From: Candidatus Falkowella caecavicola
GTDB taxonomy: Bacteria; Bacillota; Clostridia; Oscillospirales; Ruminococcaceae
NCBI GenBank assembly: GCA_904420125.1
Contig: CAJFUK010000075.1
Coordinates: 36,719 to 100,718, forward strand
Direction: 5' to 3'
Length of the DNA: 64,000 nt
In this document: piece by piece, positions 49,532 to 56,822 of the stretch
Layout: each line of letters starts with the position of its first letter
Numbering within the stretch: the stretch's first letter is position 1
Notes under the pieces: generated by a model
Seen by the model: only the letters and a program-made list of their open reading frames with translations
Told to the model about the DNA's origin: nothing
Databases searched by the model: none
Made by a program: the position numbers and the translations under genes

Positions 49532-50251
49532 TTACTGTAAATCTATTCTTTTTGTACGCCGTATATGTTCCAAAAAGCGGCTTTTATCTGCATTCAGGAC
49601 TAATTCTTCCGGAAAACCAATAGACTCCAGCATTTCCAGAGAACGTTCATAATGTCCGATCTGCATGGCAAAATGGGCATCAGAATTGACAACAACCGGC
49701 ACCTGATATTCTTTACAAAGCTTGGCGATTTCTAGACAGTTTGGTCTGGAGGTCGGACGCGAAAAAGCCGATCCTTCATTGATTTCTACAATTTTTCCGT
49801 ACTTCTTAAAGAGAGGAATCACCCTGCGGTAATCATATAAATATTTTTGCGTCCCGCTATGCCCGATAACATCGACATATGGATTTTCTGCCAATCGGCT
49901 ATACGCTTGGGTATAATCTTCTATACCAGGCGTTCCGGGCAGCGGTGTATGGAAGCTGGCCACAACCCAGTCAAGTTTCTGTAAAACCTCTTCCTCCAGA
50001 TCAATGGATCCGTTCTCTCCGATATTGGCCTCTGCCCCTCTCAAAATGTATACACCATCAATCTGCCGCGGAATAACATGCAAATTATAAAAATGCCAGA
50101 TATGCGGTGCATCCTGAATATTCGGTGCATGGTCAGTGATGGCCAGCGCACAGAGACCAGCTTCTTTTGCATAACGGACATTTTCCAGCAGCGTACTAAA
50201 AGCGTGAGTAGATGCTACTGTATGTGTATGCGTGTCTGCAATAATTTTCAT
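49532..50251 (-). CDS. PHP-domain phosphoesterase (YcdX-like)
   Basis: Predicted metal-dependent phosphatase. The 239 residues begin with the PHP metal motif IADTHTHTVASTHAFS and continue with LAITDHAPN, VIGHSGTQKY, EINEGSAF and VVNSDAHFAM, which supply the trinuclear metal ligands. It is the stand-alone PHP type (YcdX), not a polymerase domain. In Clostridia this gene often lies between hprK and murB, exactly as here. Substrate unknown. Confidence 0.9.
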   Translation of the reverse strand: MKIIADTHTHTVASTHAFSTLLENVRYAKEAGLCALAITDHAPNIQDAPHIWHFYNLHVIPRQIDGVYILRGAEANIGENGSIDLEEEVLQKLDWVVASFHTPLPGTPGIEDYTQAYSRLAENPYVDVIGHSGTQKYLYDYRRVIPLFKKYGKIVEINEGSAFSRPTSRPNCLEIAKLCKEYQVPVVVNSDAHFAMQIGHYERSLEMLESIGFPEELVLNADKSRFLEHIRRTKRIDLQ

Positions 50252-50266
50252 CCCATATGCCTTCCT

Positions 50267-51223
50267 TTACATATCCCACTGGGTAACGGATTCTGTTTCC
50301 GACATGTCCATCCCCAAATTTCTAAGCAACTCTTGCGCTGCATTGTATCCCATTTTTTTCTGACGATTGTTCATAGCGGCAACTTCAATAATGACCGCAA
50401 GATTTCTGCCGGGCTTTACTGGAATGGTCAAAGAAGGAACTTTGATCCCCAGAATGGAAAGAAATTCATTCTCCAATCCCATCCGGTCATAGGCTTTGGT
50501 AGGATCCCATTGTTCCATCTGAACAATCATATCCAGCTTTTCTGTCACCTTGACAGCACCCATACCAAAAATCCGACGGGCATTAATGATCCCCACACCA
50601 CGCAGTTCCATAAAATGGCGGATATTTTTCGGAGAAGAGCCGACCAACGAGCGATTGGATACTCGCCGGATTTCTACTGCGTCATCAGCAACCAGCCGAT
50701 GGCCGCGCTTAACCAGTTCTATCGCGGTTTCACTTTTTCCAACGCCACTTTCGCCCAGTAACAGGATTCCTTCTCCATACACTTCTACCAATACCCCATG
50801 CCGGGTAATCCGGGGCGCCAGTTCTACGTTCAAAAATCCGATCAGGCCGGACATAAAACTGGATGTTGCTTCTTTGGTACGTAAAAGAGGGATCGAGTAT
50901 TTGCGCGCTGCTTCCAGCATTTCTGGAAAAATTTCCTGTCCCCGTGTAACAACAACCGCTGGTACCTGTTGATCAAATAGTTTATCCAACCGTTCCTGCC
51001 GTACTGTCGGAGTTAAATCGGCCAGATAGGCAAATTCCATTTTCCCCAAAATCTGCACTCTTGTAGGCTCAAAATATTCATAAAATCCGGAAATATGCAG
51101 TCCAGGGCGGTTTACATCGGTGCTCGCAATGACCAGATCCTCTTTCCGGTCAGGAAGATAAACAGCTTCCAAATCGAATTCTTCAATAATTTTGGCAAGG
51201 GATACGGTAAACTCGCTTGTCAT
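50267..51223 (-). CDS. hprK: HPr kinase/phosphorylase
   Basis: Bifunctional sensor that phosphorylates HPr at Ser46 to drive carbon catabolite repression. The 318 residues from ATG 51223 (AGGGGG upstream) have an N-terminal regulatory domain, Walker A LLGESGVGKSETAIEL, and the family signature MELRGVGIINARRIFG. The open frame to 51259 lies before the ribosome binding site. First gene of the hprK-PHP-murB-rapZ-whiA-dnaE run. Confidence 0.96.
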   Translation of the reverse strand: MTSEFTVSLAKIIEEFDLEAVYLPDRKEDLVIASTDVNRPGLHISGFYEYFEPTRVQILGKMEFAYLADLTPTVRQERLDKLFDQQVPAVVVTRGQEIFPEMLEAARKYSIPLLRTKEATSSFMSGLIGFLNVELAPRITRHGVLVEVYGEGILLLGESGVGKSETAIELVKRGHRLVADDAVEIRRVSNRSLVGSSPKNIRHFMELRGVGIINARRIFGMGAVKVTEKLDMIVQMEQWDPTKAYDRMGLENEFLSILGIKVPSLTIPVKPGRNLAVIIEVAAMNNRQKKMGYNAAQELLRNLGMDMSETESVTQWDM

Positions 51224-51306
51224 AAAAAAGCCCCCTGTTTGATGATAATATGAAATCATGCGGGGTATCCCGCAAAAATGCTACCCATGTAAAAATTTCC
51301 GTTTTT

Positions 51307-51335
51307 ATTATACAATAATTATGCCCATCTTTCAA
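51307..51335 (-). promoter_or_regulatory. Promoter of the hprK run
   Basis: On the minus strand, TTGAAA (51330-51335), a 17-base spacer and a perfect TATAAT (51307-51312). A short GCGGGATACCCCGC hairpin lies in the leader. The rest of the 51224-51544 gap holds only this and the terminator at 51422. Confidence 0.82.
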
Positions 51336-51421
51336 GACTGATATTTGTGCCTTGGTTCAATATGCAAAGTTCCTAAAAAGGGCCAAAAACAAAGCTGTTA
51401 GTAACAAATTAGTAACAAAAA

Positions 51422-51459
51422 ACCGTCCTCGAAGAGAGTAAAACTCTCCGAGGACGGAG
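51422..51459 (-). terminator. Terminator after the decarboxylase beta/gamma genes
   Basis: A stem of about 16 bases, CCGTCCTCGGAGAGT / ACTCTCTTCGAGGACGG (one bulge/mismatch), with a 3-base loop, followed on the minus strand by TTTTTTG. Confidence 0.9.
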
Positions 51460-51544
51460 CTTCTTGTTTACCAAATGCAATACATTCCAATAAACCCATC
51501 TGTTTTTATGATATCGATCCACCACGGATCTATATTTTTTAGGT

Positions 51545-51730
51545 TTATTGATCTTCCCGGTTATTTTTCTCTTTACAGAAAACAGAAATCAGTCGGATAA
51601 CCAGATAAAAGACGAGAAGAACCGCAAAAATACCTGCAATGCCATATCCCATCAATTCCCATGCCAACAGCATTTCATTTTTATCAGAGGCGGTCAGCAG
51701 CGCCTGTGTAAGAATGGTCAGTTGATTCAT
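51545..51730 (-). CDS. OadG-like gamma subunit of a sodium-pump decarboxylase
   Basis: A 61-residue protein with one membrane helix (about residues 26-50, LMGYGIAGIFAVLLVFYLVI) and a short charged C-terminus, the form of the gamma subunits that tether and stabilise oxaloacetate/methylmalonyl-CoA decarboxylases. The call rests mainly on position, 27 bases after the beta subunit gene, and on topology, because gamma subunits are poorly conserved. No biotin carrier or alpha subunit follows; the next feature is a terminator. Confidence 0.72.
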   Translation of the reverse strand: MNQLTILTQALLTASDKNEMLLAWELMGYGIAGIFAVLLVFYLVIRLISVFCKEKNNREDQ

Positions 51731-51757
51731 TACACTATCTCCTTTTCCATTTTTTAA

Positions 51758-52909
51758 TTACATCCCAAGCAGCATGGGCACAAGATTCAGGATCAGTCCA
51801 CCTGCCACGACAGATCCAAGCTGCCCGGCAATATTCGCGCTGATAGAATGCATCAGCAGGAAATTGGTCGGGTCTTCTTTTAATGCCATTTTATGCACAA
51901 TCCGTCCCGCCATCGGAAAAGCAGAAATTCCTGCAGCACCGATCATCGGATTGACTTTTTTTCTGCTGAAAAGATTTAATAATTTTGCAAAGAGAACGCC
52001 GCCTGCCGTATCAAAAATAAAAGCAACCAGACCCAACGCCAGGATCAGAAGGGTTTCTTTCCGTAAAAATTCCTGATACCGCATCGTTGCGCCGATTGTA
52101 ATACCCAGCAACAATGTTACCAGATTGGACAGCTCGTTCTGTGCAGATTTGGAAAGCCGTTCAACCACACCGCAAACCCGCAGCAAGTTGCCGAACATCA
52201 GCATACCGATCAGCGGGGCGCCTGCCGGCACCAGAATACCCGCCGTCAGGGTAATAACCACTGGGAATACAATCAATGCTGTTTTAGATACCGGCTTTTC
52301 TTCATAATCCATCCGGATCAGGCGTTCCTTCTTTGTCGTCAGCAATCGAATAATCGGAGGCTGAATAATAGGAACCAATGACATATAGGAATACGCTGCT
52401 ACTGTTATCGGCCCCAGATACTGTTTTGCAAATTGTGCAGCGACAATAATGGATGTTGGGCCGTCCGCAGCGCCGATGATTCCGATTGCCGAGGCCGCCG
52501 GAAGGTCGATATCCATTCCAAAGGCCTGTCCCAACGCCAATGCTGCGATCACGGTTGCAAAAATTCCAAATTGTGCAGCTGCGCCAAAAAAGATCATTTT
52601 AGGATTTTTCAGCAAAGCAGAAAAATCAATCATGGCACCTACGGCAATGAAAATTAAAGCAGGAAAAATTTCCGTAATAATTCCAATATCATAAAAAATT
52701 TGCAGGATTCCACGTTCCCCATTAAATGTCCACAAGGTTTCTAAAGGCAGATTGACCAGAATCGCACCAAAACCAATAGGAATGAGCAGCATGGGTTCAT
52801 AATCCTTTTTGATTGCCAAATAGATTAACAAAGCGCCTACGGCAAACATAATAAAATTCCCGACGTGCAGATCAAAAACTCCTTCAAATAGCTTCTGGAA
52901 GAGTTCCAT
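51758..52909 (-). CDS. Sodium-ion-translocating decarboxylase beta subunit
   Basis: Membrane carboxybiotin decarboxylase subunit that couples CO2 release to Na+ export (OadB/GcdB/MmdB family). 383 residues from ATG 52909 (AAGGAGG, 8-base spacing). About nine or ten helices; the ion-site segment IGIIGAADGPTSI has its Asp at residue 149, and a C-terminal MHSISANIAGQLGSVVAGG segment is typical. The open frame to 52954 is upstream of the ribosome binding site. No alpha or biotin-carrier gene is adjacent. Expression appears to depend on the leader at 52977-53092. The substrate of the complex cannot be told. Confidence 0.92.
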   Translation of the reverse strand: MELFQKLFEGVFDLHVGNFIMFAVGALLIYLAIKKDYEPMLLIPIGFGAILVNLPLETLWTFNGERGILQIFYDIGIITEIFPALIFIAVGAMIDFSALLKNPKMIFFGAAAQFGIFATVIAALALGQAFGMDIDLPAASAIGIIGAADGPTSIIVAAQFAKQYLGPITVAAYSYMSLVPIIQPPIIRLLTTKKERLIRMDYEEKPVSKTALIVFPVVITLTAGILVPAGAPLIGMLMFGNLLRVCGVVERLSKSAQNELSNLVTLLLGITIGATMRYQEFLRKETLLILALGLVAFIFDTAGGVLFAKLLNLFSRKKVNPMIGAAGISAFPMAGRIVHKMALKEDPTNFLLMHSISANIAGQLGSVVAGGLILNLVPMLLGM

Positions 52910-52976
52910 TTTTACAGCCTCCTTGAATAATCTGGCAGCAAGAACAAACAGCATCGGTTTTTTATACTTTTCATAT

Positions 52977-53092
52977 AAAAAAACAAGACCAGCCTACATT
53001 GGCTAAAGTCTTGCTCTTACTTAGTATCCGGGTGCTTTGCACCGGGATGACGAATACTAAAACAGCGCTGCTGTCAGCTACTCCCTTTTTCC
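52977..53092 (-). ncRNA. Manganese riboswitch (yybP-ykoY type) with terminator
   Basis: The leader RNA (minus strand) contains the yybP-ykoY landmarks in order: AAAGGGAGTAGC; the small stem ACAGC-AGC-GCTGT; a stem TTAGTAT/ATACTAA enclosing TCGTCA, the GGTGC-AAA-GCACC hairpin and CGG; then GCAAGACTTT closing P1. This aptamer spans about 53004-53092. The closing strand CAAGA is reused in a terminator CAAGACTTTAGCC / GGCTGGTCTTG followed by seven T (52977-53013). Metal binding should therefore favour read-through into the decarboxylase genes. The match is to my memory of the Lactococcus/Bacillus examples. Confidence 0.88.
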
Positions 53093-53099
53093 AGAAGAC

Positions 53100-53128
53100 A
53101 TTATAGCATTTCCAATAACGCTTGGCAA
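53100..53128 (-). promoter_or_regulatory. Promoter of the riboswitch-decarboxylase transcript
   Basis: On the minus strand, TTGCCA (53123-53128), a 17-base spacer and a perfect TATAAT (53100-53105). The predicted start near 53093 begins just before the aptamer. Confidence 0.82.
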
Positions 53129-53157
53129 GCTTTTTGTAAAAATTAACAAAAATTTTT

Positions 53158-53190
53158 GCGATTGCGTCAAACAGGCAATCGCGATATAAT
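53158..53190 (+). promoter_or_regulatory. Promoter with inverted repeat before the TetR gene
   Basis: TTGCGT (53162-53167), a 17-base spacer and TATAAT (53185-53190), overlapped by the inverted repeat GCGATTGC (53158-53165) / GCAATCGC (53175-53182), a likely repressor site. A second -35/-10 pair, TTGACT at 53222-53227 and TATAAT at 53245-53250, follows; its -10 overlaps the first ATG of the gene. Confidence 0.65.
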
Positions 53191-53248
53191 ACAGGCTGGC
53201 CGCATTCAAATTATTATTTTATTGACTTTTTAGTTGGAAGATCGTATA

Positions 53249-53782
53249 ATGGAAACAAAAAAGGAGAAAATCGTTTCCGTGATACAAGAAAAAATTATTC
53301 ATGCCTCGATAGAAAGTCTGAAAAAAGAGGGGCTCAAATTTTCAGTAGATATGCTGGCCGAAAATTTAAAAATATCCAAAAAAACCATCTATAAATATTT
53401 TCCCAATAAAGAGGCGCTGTCCCGCGCCATTTACGAGAGATATTATGACAATTTGGAAGAAGAAATCCAATCGGTTTTTCTGGAGTCCAAGAACAGAACC
53501 CAAAAGCTGCTCTTTATTTATTATGATTCACATAGGATGGTCAACAAAGATATCTTTAATAAATACAAATTAAATGATGTGATCTACAGATATGCTTTGA
53601 AACGACATTTTCATATTTGGGAGAAGCTTTTGGAATCTGTTTCAATCGAACAATCAGAGGACGAAATATCTGCTTTGAAGATCATTATTGATGGGTCTTT
53701 GAAAGAACTTTGCATTCATGATTCCAATCCCGCATTCGTTATAGAAAGGCTGGTGCAAACCATATGTTCATACAAATTTTAA
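53249..53782 (+). CDS. TetR/AcrR-family transcriptional regulator
   Basis: About 177 residues: an N-terminal HTH of TetR type (FSVDMLAENLKISKKTIYKY then FPNKEALSRAIYERY) and a helical C-terminal ligand domain. Start uncertain: ATG 53249 has no clear ribosome binding site, while GTG 53279 lies 12 bases after AAGGAG and would suit transcription from the second promoter. It overlaps the antiporter gene by 19 bases, which suggests that it controls that gene and itself, probably through the inverted repeat upstream. Confidence 0.88.
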   Translation: METKKEKIVSVIQEKIIHASIESLKKEGLKFSVDMLAENLKISKKTIYKYFPNKEALSRAIYERYYDNLEEEIQSVFLESKNRTQKLLFIYYDSHRMVNKDIFNKYKLNDVIYRYALKRHFHIWEKLLESVSIEQSEDEISALKIIIDGSLKELCIHDSNPAFVIERLVQTICSYKF

Positions 53783-54984
53783 GAGTCTTTGCGGTCTTCT
53801 GTACCGCTGTGATCATCGGAAAAATCATTTCCAAAATAAAATTACCTTCGATTTTAGGCTGGCTCATAGCAGGCATTGTCTTCGGTCCATATCTTGCAGA
53901 AATTGTTACATTGGAAATCATGGATGCAACTTGGTATAAAATCCTCATTAAGATATTCGAGTGTTTTGCCGGCGTAATGATTGGACGGGAAATTATCTTT
54001 AAAAAGATTGCAAAATCAGGAAAACAAATACTGGGTATCACATTTGTTCAGTCCGTCGGCACTTTTCTATTTGTGTCGTTGGTTTTTGCGCTGGTGTTTT
54101 TATACCAGGACATTCCGGTATATCTAGCCTTCGTCTTTGGCGGGATCGCACTGGCTACAGCACCCGCGCCTGCTCTGTCCATCGTAAACGAATATCATAC
54201 AAATGGTCCTGTAACCAAAACACTGATTCCCTTGGCGGCAATTGATGATGTCATCGGCGTGATTATTTTCTTTTCGGTCATTTCTACTGTGACCGCTGTT
54301 CACGGCGGAACCTCTACTTCTGCGCTTTCGGTTATCGGATTGGTGTGTTTGCCTTTCATTATTGGAATATCCGTAGGTGTTTTGGCAGCGATGGTCATGC
54401 GCCGTGTCAAAAACAGCCGGATCGGTTTGATCCTGTTAATCCTGTTTTTAGGTCTCTCCGTCTTGGCAGGGTTACTGATAGATATTTACTTGTATCATGC
54501 CTTTAGTCTGAATTACCTGTTGATCGGGATGGCCTTTAGCGCAACGCTGGTAAATCTGGTAGACGAAGCACAGCTGGAAAAAGTTCTCCATTTGTATCAG
54601 CCGGTTCTTTCTCTATCACTCATCATGGTGATTATCAACCTGGGTATGCCGCTGGACTATCGATTAATTGCTGGAGCGGGATTATTTACAGCCGTATATA
54701 TTCTCTCCAGGGCAGCTGGTAAAATTGGCGGTGCCTATCTGGGAGGAAAATTAACCAAAGCAGAACGCACGGTGACAAAATATCTTGGCCTGACATTGCT
54801 GCCACATTCGGGTGTTTCTTTGGTCTTTACAGGAATTGCTGCAACCAGCCTGTATGCTATAGATCCGACTCTTTCAGAAATTGTACAGGGAACGATTGTA
54901 GCGGCCGCGATTATCAATGAAATCATTGCAGTTATAACAGCAAAATACGCCTTTAAATGGGCTGGAGAACTGAAAGAATCATAA
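53764..54984 (+). CDS. Cation:proton antiporter, CPA2 type
   Basis: A 406-residue membrane protein with about twelve helices of the Na+/H+ exchanger fold (NapA/KefB-like): SILGWLIAGIVFGPYLAEIV, the family segment ATAPAPALSIVNEY near helix five, and LIPLAAIDDVIGVIIFF, which contains the double-Asp ion site. There are no C-terminal TrkA domains. It overlaps the TetR gene and has no terminator before bioY. Transported ion (Na+, K+ or other) unknown; a sodium-extruding pump is encoded divergently nearby. Confidence 0.9.
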   Translation: MFIQILRVFAVFCTAVIIGKIISKIKLPSILGWLIAGIVFGPYLAEIVTLEIMDATWYKILIKIFECFAGVMIGREIIFKKIAKSGKQILGITFVQSVGTFLFVSLVFALVFLYQDIPVYLAFVFGGIALATAPAPALSIVNEYHTNGPVTKTLIPLAAIDDVIGVIIFFSVISTVTAVHGGTSTSALSVIGLVCLPFIIGISVGVLAAMVMRRVKNSRIGLILLILFLGLSVLAGLLIDIYLYHAFSLNYLLIGMAFSATLVNLVDEAQLEKVLHLYQPVLSLSLIMVIINLGMPLDYRLIAGAGLFTAVYILSRAAGKIGGAYLGGKLTKAERTVTKYLGLTLLPHSGVSLVFTGIAATSLYAIDPTLSEIVQGTIVAAAIINEIIAVITAKYAFKWAGELKES

Positions 54985-55020
54985 ATAACATGGCAGATCC
55001 GAAAATGGTGGACAAAAAGC

Positions 55021-55082
55021 TTGACATTGTTTCCTAAAGGCGTCAAAATAAATGTAAACTTCGTCTAAAATCAGTTTACATT
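55021..55082 (+). promoter_or_regulatory. bioY promoter with BirA-like operator
   Basis: TTGACA at 55021-55026 and a weak -10 (CAAAAT, 55044-55049) are followed at once by AATGTAAAC, 14 bases, GTTTACATT (55051-55082). A 9-base inverted repeat with 14-base spacing next to a biotin transporter is the known architecture of BirA operators. Confidence 0.8.
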
Positions 55083-55096
55083 GAGGTGCAGATGGG

Positions 55097-55693
55097 ATGA
55101 AACCTGTTAAACGAAGAACGAGTAAGGACTTAACTTTTTGCGCGCTTTTTGCTGCTCTTCTGGCAGCATTGGCCCAGATTTCCATTCCGATTCCTGGTTC
55201 TCCAGTTCCTTTTTCACTGTGTATTATTGGCGTTTTTTTGTGTGGGGGATTGCTATCAGTAAAAAATTCTGTTCTATCCATGTTGACGTATTTGTTGCTC
55301 GGAACGATTGGCGTTCCTGTGTTCAGCCAATTGGGAGCAGGAGTCGGCAAATTGGCTGGTCCAACAGGTGGGTACCTGTTCTCCTATCCCCTGATGGTTT
55401 TTATCATTTCCGGTCTTCTCGGTTGGTACTATAAAAAAAGAAAGAGACAGCATTCGATTCTGGAACTTTTCTGCTATATGGGCAGTATGCTGCTGGGATT
55501 GCTTGCCTGTTATATCATTGGTACCATATGGTTTGTTCTGATTTCCGGAGCCTCGATTTTTACGGCATTATCTGGCTGTGTGTTTCCTTTTATTCCGCTG
55601 GATCTGGTCAAGGTGATCCTGTCCTCCCTGCTTTGCATGGCTTTACGCAAACGGCTGCCCCGTTTGTTTCCGATGACCGGCTGCATGCAATAA
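55097..55693 (+). CDS. bioY: Biotin transporter BioY
   Basis: S component for biotin uptake (ECF-type or stand-alone). The 198 residues have six hydrophobic segments, the ALLAALAQISIPIPGSPVPF N-terminal motif and the conserved GPTGGYLFSYPLMVFI, followed by VFPFIPLDLVKVILSS near the C-terminus, all BioY signatures. GAGGTG lies 8 bases before the ATG. The upstream operator suggests repression by BirA-biotin. Biotin is the prosthetic group of the decarboxylases to which the beta subunit at 51.8 kb belongs. Confidence 0.95.
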   Translation: MKPVKRRTSKDLTFCALFAALLAALAQISIPIPGSPVPFSLCIIGVFLCGGLLSVKNSVLSMLTYLLLGTIGVPVFSQLGAGVGKLAGPTGGYLFSYPLMVFIISGLLGWYYKKRKRQHSILELFCYMGSMLLGLLACYIIGTIWFVLISGASIFTALSGCVFPFIPLDLVKVILSSLLCMALRKRLPRLFPMTGCMQ

Positions 55694-55737
55694 CCGACAA
55701 GTCATCATCAGATCGGGAATTCAAAAGCATAAGTATA

Positions 55738-55800
55738 AATCTCCCTTACGTTACAAAAACTATAGGCATGGTTTTCTGTAATGTAAGGGGGATTTTTTTT
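55738..55800 (+). terminator. Long hairpin after bioY overlapping the next ribosome binding site
   Basis: A 19-base stem (55738-55756 with about 55777-55795, two G-U pairs), extended by AAAAC/GTTTT around the loop, runs into eight T. It is a good terminator for bioY, but its 3' strand contains AAGGGGG, the only ribosome binding site of the adaptor gene whose TTG start is at 55799. Confidence 0.8.
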
Positions 55801-56821
55801 GAAAAGATATATGATACTTATGTGCACCCTGTTTTTGCTTTTTGCCGCTGTGTTTTTCCTTCCGGATCGGCTGATAGCCAGCATACCGGAGGTACAGATC
55901 ACGCATCTGCAACAAATCCAGCATATAGAAACCGTTTCCGCTTCGGGTGTGATTGAAGAGGCAGAAAAGAATGCGGTGATTTTGGATACACCGGTTGTAC
56001 CAGACCAGATCTGCGTAAAAATTGGAGACTATGTTGAAGAAGGTCAACTGTTAGCGACCATTGACCGTGGGCAGACAATTCGTTCTCTACAGTCTTTGGG
56101 AGAATCAATGGAGGGAGGGTCTTCTATCACAGGGTTGGACCCCAGCCTTTTAACCGTATTGGCGGGTGCCTCTCTGGATAAATCTGCTCAAGAGGCGGTT
56201 GCGGACCTAAGCGCCTCGATCCCCAGCCGGATTACTGCTGCCTGCTCCGGAACTGTCACCGGCCTGGGTATGAAAGAAGGAGAACTGGCGTTCAGTGATA
56301 CCGCAGCAGTAACAATCTCCGATCTGGATCATCTGATTGCATCTCTGGCAGTCAAGGAAAAAGACATTGCAGCCATTGAAGTCGGACAAACTGTCGAATT
56401 GTCCGGAACCGGTTTTAAGGGAAAAAGCTGTACGGGAATCGTATCGGAAATTTATCCAACTGCTCGCAAACGCCTGAATGGACTGGCTACAGAAACCGTG
56501 GTGGATGTGATTGTAGAACTTACACAAACCAATGCAGCGGTCAAGCCAGGGTTTTCTGTCGAAGGAAGTATTCAGACCTCCTCAGGGGACACGATATATA
56601 TCCTGCCATATGAGTGTATTCTGCAGGATGAGCGCGGCACAGAATATGTATATGTATGCCGGAACGGTCAGGCCGTACGTCAGGATATTACAGTGGGATT
56701 AGAAACGATTCAGGGTGCACAGATCACGGCCGGGCTTTCCGCAGAGGATGCCGTTATTTATAATGCCGCCGAGGTAGATCCTGGTTCCCCCCTGATCAGG
56801 ATTGCGGAGGGAATGGAATAA
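55799..56821 (+). CDS. HlyD/MacA-like efflux adaptor
   Basis: A 340-residue adaptor for a membrane exporter. One N-terminal membrane anchor (about residues 4-22), then a barrel-sandwich (lipoyl-like) half with VKIGDYVEEGQLLATID. A short spacer region without a long coiled coil follows, then the second half (GTVTGLGMKEGELAFSD) and a beta-barrel with VDVIVELTQTNAAVKPGFSV. It begins with TTG behind AAGGGGG. It is followed one base later by the permease gene. No ATPase gene is present in the operon. Confidence 0.83.
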   Translation: MKRYMILMCTLFLLFAAVFFLPDRLIASIPEVQITHLQQIQHIETVSASGVIEEAEKNAVILDTPVVPDQICVKIGDYVEEGQLLATIDRGQTIRSLQSLGESMEGGSSITGLDPSLLTVLAGASLDKSAQEAVADLSASIPSRITAACSGTVTGLGMKEGELAFSDTAAVTISDLDHLIASLAVKEKDIAAIEVGQTVELSGTGFKGKSCTGIVSEIYPTARKRLNGLATETVVDVIVELTQTNAAVKPGFSVEGSIQTSSGDTIYILPYECILQDERGTEYVYVCRNGQAVRQDITVGLETIQGAQITAGLSAEDAVIYNAAEVDPGSPLIRIAEGME

Positions 56822-56822
56822 A

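Noticed and set aside
49496..49533. AATGAGGC/GCCTCATT inverted repeat between the PHP gene and murB
   Set aside because: It has no T-run on either strand and a long loop, so I do not call it a terminator; no other role is evident.
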